Shown in pieces: positions 1 through 12,003 of a DNA stretch of 64,000 bases (within the stretch, counting starts at the first letter, position 1; each line of letters starts with the position of its first letter). Source of the stretch: Antedon mediterranea (lineage: Eukaryota; Echinodermata; Crinoidea; Comatulida; Antedonidae); contig NC_092671.1 of the NCBI RefSeq assembly GCF_964355755.1, positions 37,715,304 to 37,779,303 on the forward strand. The letters run 5' to 3'. The notes beneath the pieces were generated by a model. The model ran no database searches. It was not told the origin of the DNA and worked only from the letters and a program-made list of their open reading frames with translations. A program made the translations under genes and the position numbers.

Positions 1-720
1 TGGGTAGTGTTATTAAAAGTCAATTTTGAGGTCAAATATGGAGGAGCACACCCCTTTAAACACTTGAAAGTCATTAATAATAATTTTTCATTCCAGAGTA
101 CATTTAGTCTGTTCCAGCCAAGGTTATTTAAAATGAAATCAATTGAGGTCTTAATATCAACAGAAAGCAAAATTCTACCAAATCTATTCATGAGTACTTT
201 AAAACAATTAGTATTTTGAACACTAAAATTAGACCATACACAACAACAATAATAAAAAAGGGGAAAAACAAGAGCGTTAGCTAACATTTTAAGCGTATAT
301 GAAGGAAGAAAACATTTTACACGCCGGATGACACCAATACGTTTTGGTAAAAGAAAAAAATCAAAATCAAATAAGTTAAAACTGCATCATTATAAATTTA
401 TTAAAATGACATAGCCCATCATCAGGTGATAATATAACTTTACAATACATTAGAAAATTCAATAAATTTTCCATAGAAAAAAATAAATATAGAATTTATT
501 TTAAAATTATAATAAAAAATACCCACCTCAGGGTGGTTTCCGATTGTAATAAAGTTTTGAATTAAATGTATTATAATTATATTTACTTATTAAGGGACCA
601 TATTAAAAAGATTCTACAACCATAGTAGCTAAATTTGGTTTTCTCTTTATTAAATCTGTTTCGCATCATAACAAGCTTTTTGGAAGGTTTAATCACACAC
701 TGTTCATTGCAGCAGCAGTC
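1..720. other. AT-rich sequence, nothing recognised
   Basis: No coding pattern, splice-bounded exon or clear repeat was seen. The 70-codon open frame near the start has low-complexity composition and no recognisable motif. Confidence 0.5.
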
Positions 721-722
721 TT

Positions 723-832
723 AAGCTCTGTCTACGCTGTTCCCAAATATGGTAGTGATATGCCCAAATATGGTAGTGATATGCCCAAATATGGTAGTGA
801 TATGACATCATCATGCCCATATATATATAACA
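723..832. mobile_element. MITE-1 copy 1, left end and core only
   Basis: It begins with the family end AAGCTCTGTCTACGCTG and carries three head-to-tail units built on CCAAATATGGTAGTGATATG, then ATGACATCATCATGCCCATATAT. The right terminal inverted repeat is absent, so this is a truncated copy. Confidence 0.75.
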
Positions 833-1221
833 GCAGTAGAATAATGTTGATGATCCCTAAATACGGCACTACATTGAACCCAGAAAATTTCCATCATTAT
901 ACGATTTACTTCAATTATTAATATTAAGCAGCTAGGGCATATTTGAAGTTTGTTGTACTCTGTGTACACCCCTAGGCTTATCTTCTGTATTCCTAAATCC
1001 AATAGCAAAATATCCTTGATTTCTTTTATCTGGTAATCACTTTACTATAATAAGTGTATTGGTATGATGATTACATTTTGAATAGATTCAATATGATAAT
1101 ACCATTGGAATTTGTTTAGATTGTATTAGTAGTCTTCTAGAGTACAATTGTAAAGCCATATTTTATCGTTATGATAGCAATGTACAAAATCCGATTCACA
1201 GTGATGTATATCCACATACTA

Positions 1222-1366
1222 TCTATTTCCGAAGTATCATAGGAACATTTGGTAATACAGTAACACATGTGGTGCCTTTATCATGTAAGGTTAGATTACT
1301 CTAGATACATGTGAAACACATGTGATGTTGTATTAACAAATATTCCTATGATACTTTGGAAATAGA
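1222..1366. repeat. Long imperfect inverted repeat (hairpin)
   Basis: The left arm, about 1222-1271, starts CTATTTCCGAAGTATCATAG. Its reverse complement returns at about 1317-1366, ending CTATGATACTTTGGAAATAG. The arms are near 49 bp with a few mismatches around a 45-bp loop. It may be a small palindromic MITE; no family was recognised. Confidence 0.7.
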
Positions 1367-1966
1367 GAAAGTACCGAGAATCGGCTATGCACAAGGCTTG
1401 GGTAAAGCCAGTGTGGTAATACTATTCTTGTAAAATTAATTAATCATGCTGGTGTTATTTCTAGTACACAGATATAGGTTGTATTGGACATAGTATTCTA
1501 TTATGTGTTTAGCTTACCTGGATGAAAGACCTTTTGCCCTTAAATGAGAGAACATAACCCGAAAAGTAAACATTTTCCTGAACTCCCCTCCAAAGACAGT
1601 GGTATCGCCCGTGAGCCTTTTTTAACAGTTTAAATCTTACGATACCACTACAGAAATGAAGGTTTTTATTATAATAAAATAAAAGTAGTATCACTTATTA
1701 ATTAATTAAACATTTATTAATTTCTATCAATGGTAAACAATACAATAACAAAAATGGTAATATATAATGATGAACTTTTATTAGAGGATCTTGCAAGAAG
1801 AGATTTCATGTCACGCAAGAAGACCCATAAATGAAGAGAAAAAAATGCATGTATATATATGTATGTATATATGTATATGATGAAGGGCTAGTGTTGCCCG
1901 AAAGCTCTGCTAACTTTTCTGGCTGTTTACTTTATCGTTTTGATTTAGCTTTTCGCTTTTTTTTTT

Positions 1967-2386
1967 TGTATCTCCATTGAGATCCAGCCACTGATACCCA
2001 CAACATTGTCATTTTTTCAGTGCTTATTTTATTTTGTATCTCCATTGAGCCCCAGCCACTGATACCCACAGCATTGTCATTTTTTCAGTGCTTATTTTAT
2101 TTTGTATCTCCATTGAGATCCAGCCACTGATACCCACAACATTGTCATTTTTTCAGTGCTTATTTTATTTTGTATCTCCATTGAGCCCCAGCCACTGATA
2201 CCCACAGCATTGTCATTTTTTCAGTGCTTATTTTATTTTGTATCTCCATTGAGATCCAGCCACTGAGATCCAGCCACTGATACCCACATCATTGTTATTT
2301 TTTCAGTGCTTATTTTTTTTTTGGTATCTCCATTGAGATCCAGCCACTGATACCCACAGCATTGTCATTTTTTTTCAGTAATTTGC
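1967..2386. repeat. 68-bp minisatellite with two-unit higher-order pattern
   Basis: There are six units starting with TGTATCTCCATTGAG at 1967, 2035, 2103, 2171, 2239 and about 2324. Units 1 and 3 carry GAGATCC and ACAACATTG, while units 2 and 4 carry GAGCCCC and ACAGCATTG, so the recent duplication unit was a 136-bp dimer. Unit 5 has an extra 16-bp internal duplication of GAGATCCAGCCACT. Confidence 0.9.
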
Positions 2387-2930
2387 CTTTGGATTTATAT
2401 ATGTATATAGAAGAAATAAGGTCATGACAAGAACAGTTTAAAGGTCTAGTTTGAGTACTATGATAATAAATGATTTAGAAGTTTTTTTTAGAAAAGTTGA
2501 GATTGAGGAAGGGTTAACAATACTTGATATCTTTACCTTTCTCGGCTCTGTTTTCTACTTTTGTTCTGCTCTATAAACTACGCATTATACAAATTCTATT
2601 CATTTTCATATTTCATATCTTCAGAGACCAGTGTGCTGTAGTTGATAGAACAATTGTCAAATAAAGCAATCAACGTATTCTAATGCCTGTTACATATCTC
2701 ATAAAAGGGCTTTTAGTCTGGAGCATGTATTCACTTTGATAGATGATAAAATTATGATGTTTAATTGTCATGTTTGATGTGCTCTCTAAAATCACAATTT
2801 ATAGATGTATTCACCATCCCTTTGTAATTGTTCTAGATATTTATATCCCATTTTTTTTATTATTATTATTATATTAATGCTAACAATCACCAGTTGTTAC
2901 ATATTTGTGTTATCATATATATTAATTCTT

Positions 2931-3103
2931 GAGCTTTGTCTACACTATCAAACTTTATTTGACAAAAAAATGTGATGTGCCCATATATGGACATGATGAT
3001 GTCATATCACTACCATATTTGGGCATATCAGTACCATATTTGGGCATATTACTACCGTAGTTAGACACATCAAACTAGTTTGATAGTGTAGGCAGAGCTT
3101 TAG
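2931..3103. mobile_element. MITE-1 copy 2, complete
   Basis: It runs from GAGCTTTGTCTACACTATC to GATAGTGTAGGCAGAGCTTT, with three core units. The PIF/Harbinger-like element lies immediately after its right end. Confidence 0.85.
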
Positions 3104-3106
3104 TTA

Positions 3107-3893
3107 GGGCCTGTTTCTGCTGCAACTGCTCAAAATACGGTATAAAAATACGGTATTTTTTATACCGTATTTTTTAGTACCCCGTTTCTGCTAACAATAC
3201 TTCTTGGGTGGTCGTGTTAAATTTCATCTTTTTTACCCAAATTGCCATTCATTTATTTGATCGATAATTAAAGGAAGTTTTACGTCTCACTTTCAACAGC
3301 CTAGCCCTAGTGATAGAGATGTTGTGAGAGCACAGAAAACATCGTAATGGGGACAATTAATTCGTTCCCTCCCCGAGTTATTGTATTTTGCAATGTTGTA
3401 CTGCTTTCGCAGGCTCTTCAGCTTTGAGTTTACTTGCTTTGGAGACAAGTCTATTCCATACTCCTGCTTTATTTTTTTAGAAATGTCTTTATAAATGTGG
3501 TTACCTTTTAGTTGGCCAGACATTTTAGCTTCCCCACACAAATTTATTTAGTAAAACTGTGACGTCTTCGCTCCACATTTTCGCCGAATATATATATACA
3601 CGTGTGTAAAACAGCTGACAGCGACAGAAAATAAAAACACGAATGTTGACTTTTGTCATGTAAAAAAAAAAATACGGTATTTTTTATTGGCAGCAGAAAC
3701 GGGTACAAAAAATACGGTATAAATTTGTAAATACCGTATTTTATCCACAAATTTTGTGGGGAAAATACGGTATACAAAATACGGTATATTTTTTATGAGC
3801 GCAGTTTCTGCTGCCAAAAATATACCGTATATATACGGTATTCAAAAAATACCGTATAATATACGGTATTTAGTTGGCAGCAGAAACAGGGCC
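3107..3893 (-). mobile_element. PIF/Harbinger-like DNA transposon (non-autonomous)
   Basis: The left end GGGCCTGTTTCTGCTGC and the reverse complement of the right end, GGCCCTGTTTCTGCTGC, form terminal inverted repeats. TTA stands on both sides (3104-3106 and 3894-3896), the 3-bp target-site duplication expected for PIF/Harbinger. Subterminal regions are packed with AAAATACGGTA and its complement, which fold on themselves. The interior carries a Myb/SANT-like reading frame on the minus strand but no transposase frame, so the element would need help from an autonomous relative. Confidence 0.8.
3293..3541 (-). CDS. Partial Myb/SANT-like DNA-binding protein of a Harbinger element
   Basis: The 82-residue frame resembles the second half of the Myb/SANT-like (trihelix-type) domain encoded by PIF/Harbinger transposons as an accessory DNA-binding protein. 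Visible parts are IYKDISKKIKQEYGIDLSP, then QVNSKLKSLRKQYNIAK (recognition-helix region), then SGRERINCPHYDVF, matching the family pattern SG..R..C..Y/F. The first helix with its usual tryptophan is missing, so the frame is 5'-truncated or begins in an unseen exon. The start at 3541 is simply the first ATG; a second ATG lies six codons in. It sits inside terminal inverted repeats with TTA target duplications. In this family the protein helps bring the transposase to the element ends; whether this copy is expressed cannot be told. Confidence 0.6.
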   Translation of the reverse strand: MCGEAKMSGQLKGNHIYKDISKKIKQEYGIDLSPKQVNSKLKSLRKQYNIAKYNNSGRERINCPHYDVFCALTTSLSLGLGC

Positions 3894-3896
3894 TTA

Positions 3897-5290
3897 TTAA
3901 AAGTCAATGTGGTAAATAAAGATATGTGAGATATGATATGATATGATAGATGTAAAAAACAATGTAGGCCTAGCCTACTATAAATTACAAATTGGTTATG
4001 TATGTTTTTATTTTTCGTCACATAAAGAAAACACGTTTTAAAATAACTTTCTAGTTTTCTTTTCATTCATAAATGCACCTGATTGCTTGGTTTAAATAGG
4101 TAAATTTTATATTTGATTCAAAGAATTTTACTAATAAATTGGTGTCGGATTTAAACCCAGTGCCACGTAGACTGACACCACATTTGAAACAAATTAATTT
4201 TAATTTAACAAATTATGCCACATATCCATTATGTAGTAATACATAATCTAACATTCCTAAACTAAATTATTAAAAAATCATATTAAATTTATGACGCTAT
4301 ATTATTCATTGCAGTTGAGTATACTTTATGGGAAAACATTAAATATAAATATTTAAATTGTTTATTATTGATCATAAATGTGGGTGTGAAATAAGAATGA
4401 TTGCAACAACTATGTTCAATGTATACTAAATGGATGTTTTGAATTTAATGTGTAACATTCTTTTATTACACAATAAGACATACTTCTAAATGATATTTAA
4501 AACATACACATTTAATATAATTTGCAAATATTTTTTGATAACTAATTTACAATACAGCACAAATATTAATTTTCATAATTTCGTACCAGTATATTAAAAA
4601 TAGAATCATATTAGACGTATAGTACTGTACATAATTTGATAGGTTATAATAATAATGTGTTTATCCGTGAAAGTGTACCTGACAATTTTATATGCAACAC
4701 TCAGTTCATAGTACAGCACAAAGATCTGAGTGAGCTGTATAGTGGATTATATGATTGCCAAGAAAAAATGAAATGGCCATATAAGGTCATTTGAAAGGAA
4801 TATGATACATCCATATGGTGTGGCCAGTCATCCATGATACAAATTGCCTATTTCCACATTTGCCAGTGATTTTGACAAATTGCGCATTTGTTTACAAAAC
4901 AGTGTCTTGGTATATGTTCAGCTAATACAAATATAGAGTAACAATTCATTGTGTATTAAAAGATAATTAAAACAATTTAATTGAGGCAATTTAATAAGAT
5001 GAATCAAAGCATATTCATTCTAGGTTGCAAGCTGTCAATATTTAAGGTGGCCTCTAGTGTACCATAGGCTTTAAACACATATACAGTACAGTAACAGAGA
5101 GGTACCACTAGTAAATTGTTATATGATAACACAAACCTCCATATCATTGAGGAAATAATTTCCACCATGATAAAACAAACTCTGGAAAAATTGAGGCAAG
5201 CCATTATCATTTTGTAGTGTTATAACTTATATTATCACTGGACAGTAGCATAGGTACAGTGTACCAAGTGTCTTTTTATATTTTATTTTT
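3897..5290. other. AT-rich spacer, nothing recognised
   Basis: No exon-like frame with a good splice site and no clear repeat was found. Short open frames here have random-looking composition. Confidence 0.45.
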
Positions 5291-5298
5291 TATTTTAT

Positions 5299-5720
5299 TT
5301 CATACTCATCCAACAGCGAGCACAAACTCGCAAATTATAGGATGTATATACACTATTTTATAATTTGTCATGCTTAAATTTAGATCTCATTTGAGGCTTA
5401 GTTAGTGCTGAAGATTTGTGATTACAACCAGGTACCAGGTCAGTATTGGACCCTGGCACTAGGTCAGGATTGAACCCGGGCACTAGGTCAGTATTGAACC
5501 TGGGCACTAGGTCAGGATTGAACCCGGGCACTAGGTCAGTATTGAACCTGGGCACTAGGTCAGGATTAAACCTGGGCATTAGGTCAGTATTGGACCCTGT
5601 TACTAGGTCAAGATTGGAACCTTGTACTAGGTCAGAATTGAACCCTGGCATTAGGTCAGGATTGAACCCTGGACCTTAGGATTGGAAGGCAATCATGTTA
5701 ACCACCAAGCTACAGCTCAT
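5299..5720 (-). repeat. SINE-C copy 1 with internal minisatellite expansion
   Basis: Read on the minus strand, the head is GAGCTGTAGCTTGGTGGTTA and continues into GGTTCAATCCTGACC, a B-box-like pol III signal. The tail matches the copies at 14064 and 38641 (GCGAGTTTGTGCTCGCTGTT). Between head and tail the segment CACTAGGTCAGTATTGAACC has expanded into about a dozen 21-bp units (5428-5670). The period is a multiple of three, which is why both strands stay open there. Confidence 0.75.
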
Positions 5721-6374
5721 TCATGTTAACTATAAGAACAACACAAATTGATGATACAAGTAAGATAGTTTTATGAAACAAACTCCAGTATATGCTATAT
5801 CAGTTTTACATTTCTTGATTTGAAGTTTTATGATTATAGCTAAAATTGAAATGTTATATGTGCTTGATGTCCATTAGTATTTTGAAAATTCAGTAGCCAA
5901 AAAATTTAAAATGATTAAAAGTATAAGTAATGATTGATATGTTTGTGACATGGTTAAGTTTATGGAATGTATTTTAATTTATAGGCATGTGTTTAAATGT
6001 TTAAAGTGATTCTATTCATGTTCGATACTGGATAGACAAAACCGTAATACGTACAGTAGCTATAGTTAAAATATACAATGTACATATTAAAAAAGACAAT
6101 TAAGTCGACAAATAAAAAGTAAACTTATTTCCAATGGGGTCCAATCCGTATAAACTGAAAAAGTGAGTGGTTGAGCCTAGTACAATATAAGATTAAGTTG
6201 GACGCAGAAAAAATGGAAAAACAAGAAAATACATATAAAACAAGATAACATAAAAAAAAATATTATAAAATAACTTAATAAAACTGAGATTCCAAGCTGT
6301 TCATTATTAAAATATTCTTTAAGCTTTATTTTGAAGGTTGAATTATTTTGTATTGATTTAAGTGAATTTGGGAG

Positions 6375-6655
6375 CCTATAACATCGGTAAGGGTTCAAGA
6401 CTCACTTGCATCATGGTTCTGGTGGTAGAATGAGTCTTCTCGAAAAGGATTATAATCTGTAAGTCCAATGTATACATCTTGCTCATGTACACTTTAAAGA
6501 ACCTAGTACATCTTTCGAGACGTGTAGAGGGTTACCCCGGTGTACTAGTTCACAGCCACTTTCACAAACTCATTATACACTGGGCCCTCTGGGAGAACAG
6601 TCTTAGACTATGAAGAGGCTACCCAGTATTAAGAATAAATAATAAAAATAATAAT
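6375..6655 (+). repeat. SINE-B copy 1, lacking the first part of the head
   Basis: It contains the B-box-like GGGTTCAAGACTC, the body CTTTAAAGAACCTAGTACAT and GGGTTACCCCGGTGTACTAG. The LINE-like tail GGGCCCTCTGGGAGAACAGT is followed by an AATAAATAATAAAAATAA run. The A-box end of the tRNA-like head is missing or diverged. Confidence 0.7.
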
Positions 6656-8165
6656 TTACATTAAATATTTAATATATATGTATTTTTTCCCCTTTATGTT
6701 TATAAAAATGTAGACACTAATTTGTTCTTGAGCTATGGAGAATATTGTACTCTGTATTATTTTTTCCGAAATAAAGGATGAAATGAATTAATATCTTGGT
6801 GCCAAATGAATGTCTATTGAAAATGAACATTAACATGGATATTAAATTGTAAATGTTGTTGTATCATAAGTTGTTTTTTGTTGTTGAAATATTCGTAATA
6901 GGATTACTAACCCTTGGGAAATACACTGTGTTATGTCATTCAATGTATTCAACAAATTTAGAATTTCAAATGTGTTCATTTTTTAATAACATGGTAGATA
7001 TGATGAATTTAATAATTTGATGAGGGATGTTGGGGATATGTTGTGATGATTATTACACTTATTGGGGGTGGGCACAGATTGTTATATATCTCAAAAGAGA
7101 CAAATTAGAGGTTGATCTAGAATTTAAAACAATTCAATATGTAGTATTTTTTCAAATTTTTCTATAATTTCGAAATAGAGGTTCGTTATTGTGCAATCTT
7201 TACTCCACACACCATTTTCTCAATTGGGGAACCTTGTGAAAGTTAAAATACATATAATAGTCTAGAGGGCTCACTTCTTAAACTTTCAAATTCTAGGCAT
7301 TATGTTTAAAACTGACTAAAACATCAAACATTTATCATGATTATATTTTTTTTTATTTTTAAGACAATCTAAAAAAAACCCAGATGTATATTCTGCTGAT
7401 GTCTTGTTGTTTGCGTGGCATTTGTGTGCTTGCCATTGTATCAATCGGACTTATAAATTACGTATGATAAACACATAAATAATAAATTAACAACACATAA
7501 AATATCATTTACAGTTTTTTTCTATTTGAACTGTGTCAAATAAGTAAACTTAAGAAATATGAAAATTAGTTGTTGAGGCATAACAGAGAAGGTGTTTGTT
7601 TTTAGCATTTTCCAACTTATGATTTGTTACCATGGTTATACAATATTATATCAGTGCTCCCGAGAATTTCTAACCTTTTCTTGTATGGCATTAAGCGCTT
7701 GATATTTACACCTTATAATGTCGTTAGTTACAAGTTTACCCATGATGCACCATTAAGCTGAAAGCTCATTTGTTTTAGTAGCGTATTTATTGGACGCTAA
7801 TGAACTCCCAAATGAAAACTCCACTTCCCTGGGTAGATGTATTGACACTGTTGGAGAGAGAAACACAAGTTTAAGTGAAAAATGCTCATATAGAGGAAAT
7901 GAGATCGAGCGCATATACATTTAACATTATCGTAAATTTCATATTATATTGAGATTAAATTTTGAAATTATAGTTATATAATCATAAAATATATATTTGT
8001 GAATGAAGAATAACATTATTATTAACAAACAACATAGGTTATAAGATATAGGTATTTTTAAACATTATTTATTTGCCTATATGTTGTGGAAAACGTTTAT
8101 TAAATTGTAATCATATACAATAATTATATTAAAAAAATATTTAAAAAAATTGTTGTTTTTAATAA
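6656..8165. other. AT-rich spacer, mostly unannotated
   Basis: Only a possible short LINE 3' tail ending AATAAAGGATGAAATGAATT near 6790 is suggested. No exon or other repeat was recognised. Confidence 0.4.
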
Positions 8166-8167
8166 TT

Positions 8168-8262
8168 CCATTTCATTTATTTATTCGACATCATGTCCTG
8201 GGACCCCAAAAGCACCATAACATGAAATGTCTGGGGCCCTAGAAGAACTTAACTACATAAAA
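8168..8262 (-). repeat. LINE or SINE 3' tail fragment
   Basis: On the minus strand it reads CTAGGGCCCCAGACATTTC, then GGGGTCCCAGGACATGATG, then an AATAAATAAATGAAAT run. This is the layout of a short 5'-truncated retrotransposon 3' end. Confidence 0.5.
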
Positions 8263-8422
8263 TTAAAAATCAAAATACAGTTAAAAAAACATTAAAAAAT
8301 TTCAATTACCGTAGTTGTCTAGTCCTAAACATTCTGGTAACATCTGAACAATTCTATATTCATTTGATGTCTATCAGTAGCTTGACTTACTGTTCCATTT
8401 TGCAAAAACATAGAGCCACGTT

Positions 8423-8612
8423 AAGCTCTGTCTACACTATCGAACTTTGTGTGACAAAAAAAAGTGATGTGGCCATAATGGACATGATGTCATATCACTA
8501 CCATATTTAAGCATATCACTACCATATTTAAGCATATCACTACCATATTTAAGCATATCACTACCATATTTGTTTTTTTGTCGAACTAGTTTGATATTGT
8601 AGACTGAGCTTT
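8423..8612. mobile_element. MITE-1 copy 3, complete, four core units
   Basis: It starts AAGCTCTGTCTACACTATCG and ends TTGATATTGTAGACTGAGCTT. The core unit AAGCATATCACTACCATATT is repeated four times in tandem. Confidence 0.85.
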
Positions 8613-9009
8613 AGTACTGAAAATAAAGTTGTCAATCAAATAATGATAGAGTAGTCACAAGTTTGAAATATTAAAGTGAGACACCTAGTGTTTGGTTTTA
8701 AATGCTTTGATATAAACCTTAAATTGTTTGCTGCCCTCTCTAATATAAGATTTTCTTTCTATAAGAAGATTTCACTAAAATTCATAGAAAATCTGCTTAG
8801 CGATAGAATAAATACTACCCTCATTTGATTTGTTTAATGTAAAGAAAGAAAAGTCAATTTAAAAAAAAAATTTTAAAAAGCAATTTTACTCATAAATAGG
8901 AAACAAACATTATATTTACCACATTTTTTAACATAACATTAATTCACAATGTTGTGACTTCATTTTCTTTAAATATTTATTTATTATTATTTATAAGTTC
9001 ATACAATAC

Positions 9010-9075
9010 CGTATCAAGATTAAGATAATAAGATTTATAAAGCGCCCATATTCACAAAGTGCTCAAGACGCTTGT
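9010..9075. repeat. Fragment resembling the SINE-A 3' tail
   Basis: TTTATAAAGCGCCCATATTC followed by GTGCTCAAGACGCTTGTAAA resembles the conserved tail of SINE-A. No tRNA-like head is present. Confidence 0.4.
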
Positions 9076-9530
9076 AAAAACCATGAAAAATACAAATCTA
9101 AAAACAAAAACAAAAATTGAAAAAAACTGGGGAAAAAAAGCAGACCTATTGAACCCACATCAAGCTAATACTTGTTTGCGGTTTAACTGGTACAATCAAT
9201 CTAATTTGGAAATTGAATAAAATCATGTATCATTATATCTTCCAATAAAAGCAATGATTTATTTTATTAACCGAGATCGGAACTAATAATTTGCGGACTA
9301 AATGAACAGAGTGATGTAAGATATGATGACATTTATTAAAGTGTCTAGTGTATCTATCTATTGATTCCTTTGTATCAACACATTGTCATAAGTTTGTCTC
9401 TTTGCTGTTTTCTTTTCCATTAGTGTGCCCTAGTTAGATGTTTGAAGGTTTCAGACTGAGATTATCTAGTGGCGCTGATCTAATATTATTTTTAAATTGC
9501 TCTACAGTGGGATTTAAAATTGTAAATTTA

Positions 9531-9782
9531 TCTTTCAAGATATATTGTCCCCCTAAAAAAAAATTTTTTTAATTAATTTTTTTTTAAATATGCCATTCTA
9601 ACGTCACATAATAGTTACTCACTTTCACCAAATACTAGATAGAAAAAAAAAATGATTTACCTGAAAAAAATGTAGTTTAAAGGAAAAAATATTCACATTG
9701 TTTGTCAGGCAATAGTTTTTGGTTAAAATTAACCATTTCGTTTGTCTTTTTATAAGTGAAATAATTATTTTTTGAAGTTAAT
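9531..9782 (-). mobile_element. MITE-2 copy, truncated
   Basis: It opens with AGATATATTGTCCCCCTAAA and shares ACGTCACATAATAGTTACTC and TTTTTGGTTAAAATTAACCA with other members. The far end is not found before the sequence diverges. Confidence 0.65.
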
Positions 9783-10236
9783 ATTTAATTATTTTAATAA
9801 TATTTAATGCCAAGAAATATGAGATAATATTATGATCTTCAATGTATTGAATCATAGTGATTTAACATTGAATATGATAGCAAAACATCACTGCAACATT
9901 TATGACTAGATCTGTGATGTATATGTATGTATATTAGTGTACTTAAAACCTTGCCTAATTTACCAGCTAATTTTAAAACAATTAAATAAAAATGAAATTC
10001 ACTACAGCACTAAAATTTATTTACCCTCGTTTTCATTACCAATCCGTCTTTTCTTGCCATATGCTTGTCAAGTAACGAAATTAAAAGTCATAATATTTTA
10101 CATGAGAATGTAATAATTTGTCCGATTGCAGTTGAGGTACCCAAGAGCTTACATTATTTTCAGGTATGGCACGATAGTTGACATGTGTTTATGTTACTGA
10201 AATTATAATGGTCAGAAATTCAGCTGTAGTTATCAC

Positions 10237-10793
10237 AACATTCTGTTCATCATTTTCATAATCATTGTAATCATTAATAATATTAATATTATTAATTAAT
10301 ATTATCATTATTTTCATTATCATAAATATCATCATTATATTATCATTATCATCAATATCATCATTTTCATTATTAATTTCATCATTATTATTATCATCAA
10401 TTTCATCATCATCATAATTTTCATCATTTTCATTATTATTATTAATTTCATCATTATTATTATCATCAATTTCATCATCATCATCAATATCATCATTTTC
10501 ATTATTATCATTATTATTTTCATCATGATGATCATCAATTTCATCATCATCATCATCATTTTCATAATTTTCCTTATTTTCGTTATCAATTTCATCATTT
10601 TCATCATCATCATCAATATCATCATTTTCAATATTATCATTATTATTTCATCATTATTATTATCATCAATTTCATCATCATCATTTTCATCATTTTCCTT
10701 ATTATCGTTATCAATTTCATCATTTTCATCATTATTATCATCATTATATTTATTATTATCATTATTTTCATTATCATTATTATCATTATTCTA
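10237..10793. repeat. TCA/TTA-rich low-complexity tract
   Basis: It is built almost entirely from TCATCATCATT, TTATTATTATC and ATTTTCATCA words. The Met/Ile/Lys and Ser/Ile open frames on either strand are by-products of trinucleotide repetition, not genes. Confidence 0.9.
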
Positions 10794-11872
10794 GTGTATA
10801 TTTTAATATTATTTATATGATATTTGAACACATTGAAACATTAAAAATGTTTGCCATTAAAACAGGTACTATCTATAATATGTTTAAAAAAAGTGTAATT
10901 AAATGAATAAGTATGGATCGACAATATTTGTATGTTACTGTTTCATTTTTAACCAGAAGTTCATGAATTTAGAATTTCATCTACAGTTATCACAATATTT
11001 ATATTTATATTTAATATTATATTTTTATAATCATTATTATTTATTATTCTGAGTTTATTTTTTAATGTTTATATGTTATTTGAAAACATAAGAAAAACAG
11101 ATGCTGTATCTATACCTGATAGATTTTTATCCTGTATTATATGTTTTTAAATAAATAAAATAAAATCAATAAACAAGATCCACAATTTCATATGTGAAAT
11201 TTTACTTTTGTTTTTCTTTTATGCATGAAAAGATATCCGACAGCAAGGACGTCACTTTATTAAGTGTATAGTACGTGTATAGACAGTACCAGTAAATAAT
11301 TTTAATGCTGGAATGGTTAATTATCACTCATGTGTTTAGGCCCCTGTCCGTTTTAGTTATAATTGTGTATTTACACTTTAAAAGCCTTATTGGTCTAGAT
11401 CATATTGGTAGAGTCTGGGATTAATAATCCTGGACAGAATGGTAAGACCAGGTGAGACGAAGTCCTAATCGTATTTTCTGCCTTATCTATGTTCAATCAT
11501 TTATATGTTCGTTATAAATTGAATGTAGTTCCATTATTCAACTTTGTACATACTCACTTTGTATAAATTAATGTAAGAAATTCTGACATCAATGACATAA
11601 GTCCATGTACAATTTATAGGCATTCACAGATATACCTACCCCTTTAGTAATAATGGTTGAGTCTAAAAACCAACAGTACCTACAGTAGAGTTTAGTTGAA
11701 GCTGACAACCAGACAAGCAGCTCAAAATTGACGATACTAACTTTGAGGATATTAAATTTTGCGTAATAGGTGTCTAATAATTGTCTTGATGTTACCTTAT
11801 GTAGCCGTCATCACTATTTTAATTTTTGTCATTGGGGCCCTTCTTTTAATATGTTGTTTTAGTACCGTTACA

Positions 11873-11929
11873 ATGCATGCTGGGACTGTACGTACTCAGA
11901 CCCAAATTGTTGATGGGGTAAACCGTAAG
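11873..11929 (+). CDS. DPP6/DPP10-like: Candidate alternative first exon 1 of DPP6/DPP10-like gene
   Basis: The frame encodes MHAGTVRTQTQIVDGVNRK and stops at AAG|GTAAGA, a good 5' splice site in phase 0. Spliced to the transmembrane exon at 60939 it would read ...VNRK-ELVGG. In this family the N-terminus is cytoplasmic, short and isoform-specific, and it tunes Kv4 channel gating. The peptide is basic (two Arg, one Lys, one Asp) and Thr/Gln-rich. The ATG has A at -3. The frame stays open further upstream, with another ATG at 11789 that would add a hydrophobic stretch; I prefer 11873 because two transmembrane segments would break the type II layout. The intron to exon 2 would be about 49 kb. 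Which start is used, and whether the exon is used at all, is inference. Confidence 0.5.
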
Positions 11930-12003
11930 GTAAGAACATAAACATTGTTTTCAGATAGGTTAATTAAAAATGTAGAGAAGGAAAAATAAATACAGCTGAA
12001 AAA

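Noticed and set aside
5358-5679. Repetitive ORFs with PGFNPDLV-like units
   Set aside because: They come from the 21-bp expansion inside SINE-C; both strands are open because of the period.
6134-6163. MGSNPYKLKK frame ending near a GTGAGT donor
   Set aside because: Attractive myristoylation-like start, but the donor falls in phase 2 and cannot join the phase-0 exon in frame.
10335-10831. Met/Ile/Lys-rich and Ser/Ile-rich ORFs
   Set aside because: Low-complexity TCA/TTA tract.
11789-11872. Hydrophobic extension of first exon 1 from an earlier ATG
   Set aside because: It would place a second membrane helix before the known one. The ATG at 11873 gives a normal short cytoplasmic N-terminus, though the longer form is not excluded.
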